Position numbers and translations under genes: made by a program
From: an uncultured Bacilli bacterium
GTDB lineage: Bacteria > Bacillota_I > Bacilli_A > RF39 > UBA660
DNA length: 9,579 bases
Direction of reading: 5' to 3'
Assembly (NCBI GenBank): GCA_947629425.1
Contig: CANRDR010000057.1
Span: 1 to 9,579 of the forward strand
The notes under the pieces: generated by a model
Seen by the model: the letters and a program-made list of their open reading frames with translations, nothing else
Told to the model about the DNA's origin: nothing
Database searches by the model: none
Shown: piece after piece, positions 4,774-9,579 of the stretch
Layout of the letters: the number at the start of each line of letters is the position of its first letter
Position numbering within the stretch: the stretch's first letter is position 1

Positions 4774-6741
4774 ATGTATAAAATAAATGAGGTAATTCAA
4801 GAAGAAATAAGTGACTGTGGAATATGTTGTCTTAAATGTATAATTAACTATTATGGAGGAAATATTTCTCTAGAAAGTTTAAGATTTAAAACAAATACAG
4901 ATGACACTGGAACTAATGCATACGAACTTATAAGTGCCTCCTTAAAATTAGGTTTTAATGCATTAGGTAAGAAAGTTGATAAAATAAATACTAAAGATTT
5001 ACCAGTTATTGCCCATCTTAAATTAGATAATAATTTTTATCATTTTGTTGTAATATACAAAATAAAAAATAATCAAATTTATATGATGGACCCTTCAGTC
5101 GGGAAAAGGAAGATCACTCTAAACGATTTTTATAAAATATTTACTGGTGTAATATTAATATTTAAACCAATCAATTCTCTAATCACTTATAAAGACACTA
5201 AATATCTAGAAAAAAATATAATCGAATACTTAAAAAAACATAAAATAGTTCTATTAATTCTGATCACGTTAAGTTTATTTTCTCTTTTCATTACAATACT
5301 CTTAAATTTAGAAGTTGAATTTATTAGTATTAAGTATTTTATTATAATATTTAGTTTCTTAATTTTAATTAATGAAGTATTATTAATAATTAAAAATAAT
5401 TTAATTATTGATTATACAAATAAAATTAATAAAAATATAATTATTTCATTTGTTAAACATTTATTTAATCTCCCTTTAAAATATTTAAAATTAAAGAAGA
5501 ATGGAGAAATAGTATCAAGATTTAATGAGTTAAATAATCTAACAAATAATATTATAAGTATATGTATCGATATAATATTTACAAGTTTATTAATTAGTGT
5601 TTTATTCATAATCCTTTCTAAGAAGAAAAAACTATCCCTATTTATTATTATAGTATTATCAGTATTTTTTATAGCAAATATAAAGATATATAAAAAATTA
5701 ATTAATAAAATAAGATATTCTATTAATTTAGAAGAAACTTATAATTCTAGTATAATAGATTATATATCTAATATAGAAACTATAAAAAATATAAATGTAT
5801 ATGATTATTTTATAAAAAACATTAATAAAAATATAATTAATAGAAATAAAATAAATAAAGAATTATATAAAAAAATATATAAAATAAATTCTTTAAATAA
5901 TATATTTTTAAATATATTTCTACTTATAATATTATATTATTTATTAAAAAATAATTTTAATATTACTAATTGTTTAACAATTTATATTATTGTAAATTAT
6001 TTAATATCTAATATAAAAAAATTAATAGATTATTATCCCTCAATACTATTATATAAAAGTTTTATATTAAAGAATAATGATTTTTTATCAATAAGTGTTT
6101 TACCTCCTTCAAAAAATATTCACAACTTTAATATAATAAACTTAAATAATATTAGATATAGAATAAATAATAATATAATATTAAATAATTTGAATTTTAA
6201 AATAAAGTATAGAGAAAAAATACTTATAAAAGGCCCTTCAGGAATAGGTAAAAGTACTATGCTTAAAATAATTAATAAAGAAATAGATAATTATGATGGA
6301 AATATATTAGTAGATAATATTAATTTAAAAGATATTAATGTATCTAATTTAATAACATATACAAGTCAAAATGAACAATTATTTAACGATACTATACTTA
6401 ATAATATTACTTTAGATAAAAACTATGATAAAGATATTTTAAATAATATAATAAAAATATGTAGAATTAATGAAATAAAAATAGTGAACGAAATAGGATT
6501 AGATTCCAATATTATAAACAATTCTAATCTTAGTGGTGGAGAAAGAAATAGAATTGTTTTAGCAAGAAGTTTATTTCATTCTAAAAATATTATTATATTA
6601 GATGAAGTATTAAAAGAAGTAGATTATGATTTAGAAGTTAATATTATAAAAGATTTATTAGATTATTATAAAGATAAAACAATTATTTATGTAACTCATA
6701 AAAATGTTGACTATTTATTTCCAAAAGTCTTTAATTTTTAG
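4774..6741 (+). CDS. C39 peptidase ABC transporter for double-glycine peptides
   Basis: 655 residues; a one-polypeptide processing exporter (PCAT type) in the cytoplasmic membrane that cleaves double-glycine leaders and exports the mature peptide. The N-terminal C39 domain (about 1-135) has Gln9, catalytic Cys15 in SDCGICC, His90 in FYHFVV and Asp106 in MMDPSVG, so the catalytic set is complete. About six hydrophobic segments follow (near 157-178, 187-207, 261-281, 285-304, 376-391, 396-414). The ATPase has Walker A GPSGIGKST (487-495), Q-loop Gln532, signature LSGGE (586-590), Walker B IIILDE (606-611) and His642. The usual LDEATSALD after Walker B reads LDEVLKEVD. Length is slightly below the roughly 700 residues common for the family. 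The two peptide genes start 12 nt downstream and are its likely substrates. No HlyD-like accessory protein is present in the window. Confidence 0.93.
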   Translation: MYKINEVIQEEISDCGICCLKCIINYYGGNISLESLRFKTNTDDTGTNAYELISASLKLGFNALGKKVDKINTKDLPVIAHLKLDNNFYHFVVIYKIKNNQIYMMDPSVGKRKITLNDFYKIFTGVILIFKPINSLITYKDTKYLEKNIIEYLKKHKIVLLILITLSLFSLFITILLNLEVEFISIKYFIIIFSFLILINEVLLIIKNNLIIDYTNKINKNIIISFVKHLFNLPLKYLKLKKNGEIVSRFNELNNLTNNIISICIDIIFTSLLISVLFIILSKKKKLSLFIIIVLSVFFIANIKIYKKLINKIRYSINLEETYNSSIIDYISNIETIKNINVYDYFIKNINKNIINRNKINKELYKKIYKINSLNNIFLNIFLLIILYYLLKNNFNITNCLTIYIIVNYLISNIKKLIDYYPSILLYKSFILKNNDFLSISVLPPSKNIHNFNIINLNNIRYRINNNIILNNLNFKIKYREKILIKGPSGIGKSTMLKIINKEIDNYDGNILVDNINLKDINVSNLITYTSQNEQLFNDTILNNITLDKNYDKDILNNIIKICRINEIKIVNEIGLDSNIINNSNLSGGERNRIVLARSLFHSKNIIILDEVLKEVDYDLEVNIIKDLLDYYKDKTIIYVTHKNVDYLFPKVFNF

Positions 6742-6748
6742 AAAGGAG
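6742..6748 (+). promoter_or_regulatory. Strong ribosome binding site of peptide gene 1
   Basis: AAAGGAG lies 5 nt ahead of ATG 6754, immediately after the transporter stop (TAG 6739-6741). The in-frame codon chain upstream ends at that TAG, so ATG 6754 is the only reasonable start. Confidence 0.85.
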
Positions 6749-6753
6749 TATAT

Positions 6754-6900
6754 ATGGTCTTAAGTAAAGATGACTTAATTAATACTACTGGCGGAGGCAC
6801 AGCAAATAAATTAGGTTTAGGTGCATTACTTACTGCAATAGGAACTATTATAATAGGTTTTATTGACGGATTTTTAAGACCTTTAAAATGTAATTCATGA
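6754..6900 (+). CDS. Double-glycine leader peptide 1 (bacteriocin-like precursor)
   Basis: 48 residues, starting at ATG 6754 and ending at TGA 6898-6900. The leader LSKDDLINTTGG matches the double-glycine pattern: Leu8 at -7 and Leu3 at -12, with cleavage after Gly14. The predicted 34-residue mature peptide begins GTANKLG. It has a hydrophobic, glycine-rich core with a GFIDG (GxxxG) motif at 35-39 and ends LRPLKCNS with one cysteine. It lies 12 nt after the C39 exporter and overlaps peptide gene 2 by 4 nt. This arrangement fits a class IIb two-peptide bacteriocin, but a secreted signalling peptide is also possible. I do not recognise the mature sequence as any named bacteriocin. Confidence 0.85.
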   Translation: MVLSKDDLINTTGGGTANKLGLGALLTAIGTIIIGFIDGFLRPLKCNS

Positions 6901-7049
6901 CAAAAGAAGAATTAATCATGATTAAAGGTGGAGAAGCTTCTGGTAACTATATTAGTTCATTGGTAAAACTATTTAGTTTTTTCCTTGATTTAGGCAGAAG
7001 TATAGGTAGTGCTTTAAATTATGCATTACATAAAAAAACCTGTAATTAA
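6897..7049 (+). CDS. Double-glycine leader peptide 2 (bacteriocin-like precursor)
   Basis: 50 residues from ATG 6897 to TAA 7047-7049. The start overlaps the peptide 1 stop as ATGA, and no Shine-Dalgarno is visible, so translation is probably coupled. An in-frame TAA at 6891-6893 fixes the 5' limit. The leader MTKEELIMIKGG is close to the canonical pattern (Leu6 at -7, Ile9 at -4, cleavage after Gly12). The predicted 38-residue mature peptide starts EASGNY, has an amphipathic hydrophobic centre, a GRSIG (GxxxG) motif at 33-37, and a basic tail HKKTCN with one cysteine. The pairing with peptide 1 and the exporter fits a two-component bacteriocin. Confidence 0.85.
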   Translation: MTKEELIMIKGGEASGNYISSLVKLFSFFLDLGRSIGSALNYALHKKTCN

Positions 7050-7056
7050 TACATTT

Positions 7057-7082
7057 AGGCGTTAAAAAAATAATGCCTTTTT
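7057..7082 (+). terminator. Terminator of the peptide operon
   Basis: AGGCGTTA (7057-7064) pairs with TAATGCCT (7071-7078), 8 bp including one G-T pair, with a six-A loop and five T. It closes the exporter-peptide unit and separates it from cca. Confidence 0.8.
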
Positions 7083-7103
7083 GTATGTAATAAAAAATTT
7101 TTG

Positions 7104-7112
7104 TGTTATTAT
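7104..7112 (+). promoter_or_regulatory. Candidate extended -10 promoter of cca operon
   Basis: TGTTATTAT is an extended -10 (TGn plus TATTAT). No good -35 is seen at 16-18 bp; TTGTAT at 7081 is 20 bp away. The predicted start near 7118-7119 leaves a leader of only about 10 nt before ATG 7128. Confidence 0.35.
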
Positions 7113-7127
7113 ATTAATAGTGATGTT

Positions 7128-8192
7128 ATGGATAAAATAATTAAAGATATATTAATAAAATTAGAAACTAATAATAATACTGCTTATATAACAGGTGGTT
7201 TTGTTCGTGATAAATTATTAGGAATAGATTCTTTTGATATAGATATTACAACTTCTATGGAACCAAATGAAATTAAAAAAATATTAAATATAAATAATAA
7301 TGTTTATTATGGTTCAATAAATATAAAACATAAACAATATAATATAGATATAACTACTTATAGAGAAGAATTAAATTATAATAAAAGAAAACCAAATATA
7401 AAATATACTAAAGATATAAATATTGATATAAAAAGAAGAGATTTTACTATTAATGCAATATTGATGGATAAAAATGAAAAGATAATAGATTTAACAAATG
7501 GTATTAATGATTTAAATAAAAAAATAATAAGATGTATTGGTAATGTAAATAAAAAATTAACAGAAGATCCATTAAGAATATTACGTGCTATTAGATTATA
7601 TAGTATATATGATTTTGATATAGATGAAAATATAATAAATTTTATAAAAAATAATCCTAATATAGTAAGTACTTTAAGTAAAGATAAAATAAAACAAGAA
7701 TTAGATAAAATGATTAAATCAAAAAAATTAAATGGTTTTAAATTAATAAAAGAATTAAAATTAGATAAATATTTAGATATAAAATATAATGAATTAAAAG
7801 TTACTAATAATATATTAGGTATATATGCTCAAATAGAATTTAATAATTATAATTTTAAAAAAGAAGATAAAACTAATATTAATAAAATAAAAAATATATT
7901 AAATATTGGTAAAATTACTAATAAAACTTTATTTAAATATGGGTTAGATATTAATTTAATAGCAGGAGAAGTATTAAGTATTGATAAAAATGAAATAAAT
8001 AAAATGTATAATAATTTAAAAATAAAATCAAAAAAAGATGTAAAATTACACTACAAAGATATAGTTAATTTAAAATATGTTTGTTATAATAATATTAATT
8101 CAGTTTATAATGATATTATAGATAATATTTTAGAAAATAAATTAGATAATAATAAAGAAAGTATAAAAGAATTTTTAAGAAAGAAGGAGTAA
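7128..8192 (+). CDS. cca: CCA tRNA nucleotidyltransferase
   Basis: 354 residues. Class II nucleotidyltransferase that adds or repairs the 3' CCA of tRNA in the cytoplasm. Visible motifs: TGGFVRDKLLG (22-32), then FDID with metal-binding Asp37 and Asp39; RRDFTINAI (103-111); DLTNGINDLNKKIIRCIG (121-138); and EDPLRILRAIRL (146-157), which includes the EDxxR nucleotide-selecting motif. It is somewhat shorter than the roughly 400-residue Bacillus enzymes; the C-terminal half is very Lys/Asn/Ile-rich and poorly recognisable. I chose ATG 7128 because the family N-terminus begins close to it; the in-frame TTG at 7101 would lie upstream of the candidate transcription start. The ribosome site is weak (AGTGAT). 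It is the first gene of a tight cca-dnaD-nth run. A poly(A) polymerase relative cannot be fully excluded from sequence alone. Confidence 0.9.
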   Translation: MDKIIKDILIKLETNNNTAYITGGFVRDKLLGIDSFDIDITTSMEPNEIKKILNINNNVYYGSINIKHKQYNIDITTYREELNYNKRKPNIKYTKDINIDIKRRDFTINAILMDKNEKIIDLTNGINDLNKKIIRCIGNVNKKLTEDPLRILRAIRLYSIYDFDIDENIINFIKNNPNIVSTLSKDKIKQELDKMIKSKKLNGFKLIKELKLDKYLDIKYNELKVTNNILGIYAQIEFNNYNFKKEDKTNINKIKNILNIGKITNKTLFKYGLDINLIAGEVLSIDKNEINKMYNNLKIKSKKDVKLHYKDIVNLKYVCYNNINSVYNDIIDNILENKLDNNKESIKEFLRKKE

Positions 8193-8193
8193 T

Positions 8194-8823
8194 ATGACAG
8201 ATTTAATATATAATGTAATAAAGAATAAAGATTATGTTATAAGACCATTTTTATTTAAAATAATAAAAGAACAAAATCTTACTTTAAATGAAACTTTATT
8301 AATTATATATTTATCTAATCAAGAACATCCTGAATTAGATTTAAAATTAATAAATAAAATTACTTCTTTAGATAATAAAGAAATATTAGAAGCATTTAGT
8401 TCATTAACTAATAAAGGTTTAATTTCTACTGATATAAAAAAAGATGGAGATAGAGTAATAGAAGAAATTAATTTAGATGGTTTATATAAAACTTGTGCTA
8501 GCAAAATAAATAAAGATGTAGAACAAGAAAATAAAAAAAATATATTTGAATTATTTGAAAGTGAATTTGGAAGAACATTATCTCCTATGGAATATGAAAT
8601 AATTAATGCATGGCTTAGTAGTGGTATGAGTGAAAGTATTATTACTGAAGCATTAAAAGAAGCGACATATAATGGAGTTAGTTCTTTAAGATATATTGAT
8701 AGAATAATATATGATTGGGGTAAAAAAGGATATAAAACAGTTGAAGATATAAGAAAAAATAAATATAAAAGCGAAGAAAAAAATGATACATTCTTCGAAT
8801 ATAATTGGTTAGATGAAAACTGA
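8194..8823 (+). CDS. dnaD: DnaD-like replication initiation protein
   Basis: 209 residues. DnaD helps initiate and restart DNA replication and helps load the helicase in low-GC Gram-positives. The N-terminal part (about 15-95) fits the DnaD winged-helix domain (LTLNETLLIIYL, then a helix pair and GLISTD). The C-terminal DnaB_2/DnaD domain (about 115-182) has LSPMEYEIINAW and the hallmark YxxxIxxxW as Tyr167, Ile171 and Trp175, followed by GKKGYKT. The length is near the roughly 230 residues of Bacillus DnaD. AAGGAG (8184-8189), inside the end of cca, is 4 nt from ATG 8194, and only one base separates the two genes. The neighbouring nth matches the dnaD-nth order known from Bacillus. Confidence 0.85.
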   Translation: MTDLIYNVIKNKDYVIRPFLFKIIKEQNLTLNETLLIIYLSNQEHPELDLKLINKITSLDNKEILEAFSSLTNKGLISTDIKKDGDRVIEEINLDGLYKTCASKINKDVEQENKKNIFELFESEFGRTLSPMEYEIINAWLSSGMSESIITEALKEATYNGVSSLRYIDRIIYDWGKKGYKTVEDIRKNKYKSEEKNDTFFEYNWLDEN

Positions 8824-9442
8824 AGATATATTAAAAAGATTAGATATAATGATACCTAATCCTAGATGTGAATTAAATTATAATAAAGATTATGAATTAT
8901 TAATTGCAACTGTTTTATCTGCACAGTGTACTGATGCTAGAGTAAATAAAGTAACGGAAGTTTTATTTAAAAAATATGATATATTTACACTTAGTAAATC
9001 AAATATAAAAGATATAGAAAAAATAATACATAGTTGTGGAAATTATACTAAAAAAAGCAAATATATTAAATCTATTGCAGAAAATTTAGTAAAAGACTTT
9101 AATGGTGTAGTACCTAATAATAGAGAATATTTAGAAAATTTAAGCGGTGTAGGAAGAAAAACAGCAAATGTAGTTTTGTCTAATCTATTTAATGAACCAT
9201 GTATAGCAGTAGATACACATGTAGAAAGAGTATCAAAAAGATTAGGTTTAGCATATAATAAAGATAATGTATTAACTGTAGAAAAAAAATTAATGAAAAA
9301 ATTTCCTAAAGATAAATGGTCAAGATTACATCATCAATTAGTATTATTTGGAAGATATATATGTAAAAGTCAAAATCCTAATTGTAAAGATTGTTTATTA
9401 AAAGAATATTGTAAATATTATAAAAAAATAAGTAAGAATTAA
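8813..9442 (+). CDS. nth: Endonuclease III
   Basis: 209 residues, the usual length. Bifunctional DNA glycosylase/AP lyase that removes oxidised pyrimidines in base-excision repair. The helix-hairpin-helix LSGVGRKTANVV (110-121) carries catalytic Lys116, and IAVDTHVERV (131-140) carries catalytic Asp134. The C-terminal iron-sulfur loop has Cys184, 191, 194 and 200 in the expected C-x6-C-x2-C-x5-C spacing. The start ATG 8813 overlaps the end of dnaD by 11 nt; no clear Shine-Dalgarno is seen, so translation is probably coupled. It is the last gene of the cca-dnaD-nth run and is followed by a strong terminator. Complete and apparently functional. Confidence 0.95.
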   Translation: MKTEDILKRLDIMIPNPRCELNYNKDYELLIATVLSAQCTDARVNKVTEVLFKKYDIFTLSKSNIKDIEKIIHSCGNYTKKSKYIKSIAENLVKDFNGVVPNNREYLENLSGVGRKTANVVLSNLFNEPCIAVDTHVERVSKRLGLAYNKDNVLTVEKKLMKKFPKDKWSRLHHQLVLFGRYICKSQNPNCKDCLLKEYCKYYKKISKN

Positions 9443-9456
9443 AAAAATAAAAATTT

Positions 9457-9489
9457 AATACTCTAAAAATAAAAACTAGAGTATTTTTT
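9457..9489 (+). terminator. Rho-independent terminator after nth
   Basis: 9-bp stem AATACTCTA (9457-9465) / TAGAGTATT (9477-9485) with an 11-nt A-rich loop and six T. The arms are the same sequence as the terminator at 1331-1362. Confidence 0.85.
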
Positions 9490-9493
9490 AAAC

Positions 9494-9567
9494 TTTTTTA
9501 ATAAAATTTCAAATAAAAAAAAGGAAATGCAAAAAAATACAGTATATATATAGTGAAGGGTAAATTA
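9494..9567 (+). repeat. Extended intergenic repeat, right copy
   Basis: Matches 1378-1451 at 71 of 74 positions by hand alignment. It again directly follows a terminator with the same arms. The final 12 bases of the window read ATACTCTTTTA after an A, resembling the terminator arm, but the gene beyond is not visible. Confidence 0.8.
9523..9560 (+). promoter_or_regulatory. 38-bp conserved promoter-like core, copy 3
   Basis: GGAAATGC, seven A, TACAG, (TA)5 at 9543-9552, then GTGAAGGG. It is placed to transcribe a gene starting beyond the right edge. Confidence 0.55.
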
Positions 9568-9579
9568 AATACTCTTTTA

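Noticed and set aside
6898..6900. TGA read as tryptophan (Mycoplasma code)
   Set aside because: All Trp codons in the large genes are TGG, and TGA ends peptide 1 and dnaD at sensible places, so the standard bacterial code fits.
7101..7127. TTG 7101 as cca start
   Set aside because: It falls inside the candidate promoter, has no ribosome site, and adds residues not expected at the family N-terminus.
1..9579. CRISPR array, tRNA or rRNA genes
   Set aside because: No regularly spaced repeats and no cloverleaf or rRNA-like sequence noticed. The three repeat copies are kilobases apart.

Overview
The window is extremely AT-rich with strong Gram-positive Shine-Dalgarno sites. It uses the standard bacterial code: Trp is TGG throughout the large genes, and TGA terminates three short or medium genes. 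The cca, dnaD and nth block, together with a C39-type peptide exporter, points to a low-GC Firmicute. An uncultivated gut lineage of Bacilli or a Mycoplasmatota relative is the best guess, but this is inferred from composition and gene content, not from a marker gene. All genes lie on the + strand.

Left region (1-4643): a surface-protein locus. It holds the 3' part of one secreted repeat protein (1-1304), a PD-(D/E)XK Rpn-like nuclease or transposase-like gene (1489-2319), and a complete 710-residue paralogous secreted protein (2511-4643). The two surface proteins share nearly collinear framework sequence. That framework surrounds four strongly diverged tryptophan/tyrosine-rich segments, which have unusual codon use in the most divergent parts. 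The complete paralog is preceded by an eight-G run inside a plausible sigma-70-type promoter, so its expression may be phase-variable.

Middle region (4726-7082): a compact peptide-export operon. A C39 peptidase ABC transporter (4774-6741) is followed directly by two overlapping small genes (6754-6900 and 6897-7049). These encode 48- and 50-residue precursors with double-glycine leaders, consistent with a two-peptide bacteriocin or signalling peptide pair. A hairpin terminator closes the unit. The small genes fall below the usual gene-calling length cutoffs.

Right region (7128-9442): a housekeeping block with a tRNA nucleotidyltransferase (cca), a DnaD-like replication protein and endonuclease III (nth), tightly packed and probably co-transcribed.

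A nearly invariant 38-bp element occurs three times (1407-1444, 4726-4763, 9523-9560). Each copy follows the end of a gene and lies ahead of the next one, and each carries the same (TA)5 box. It looks like a shared promoter. Two of the copies belong to a larger terminator-plus-promoter repeat. The element would link the nuclease gene, the peptide operon and an unseen gene to the right of the window under common control.
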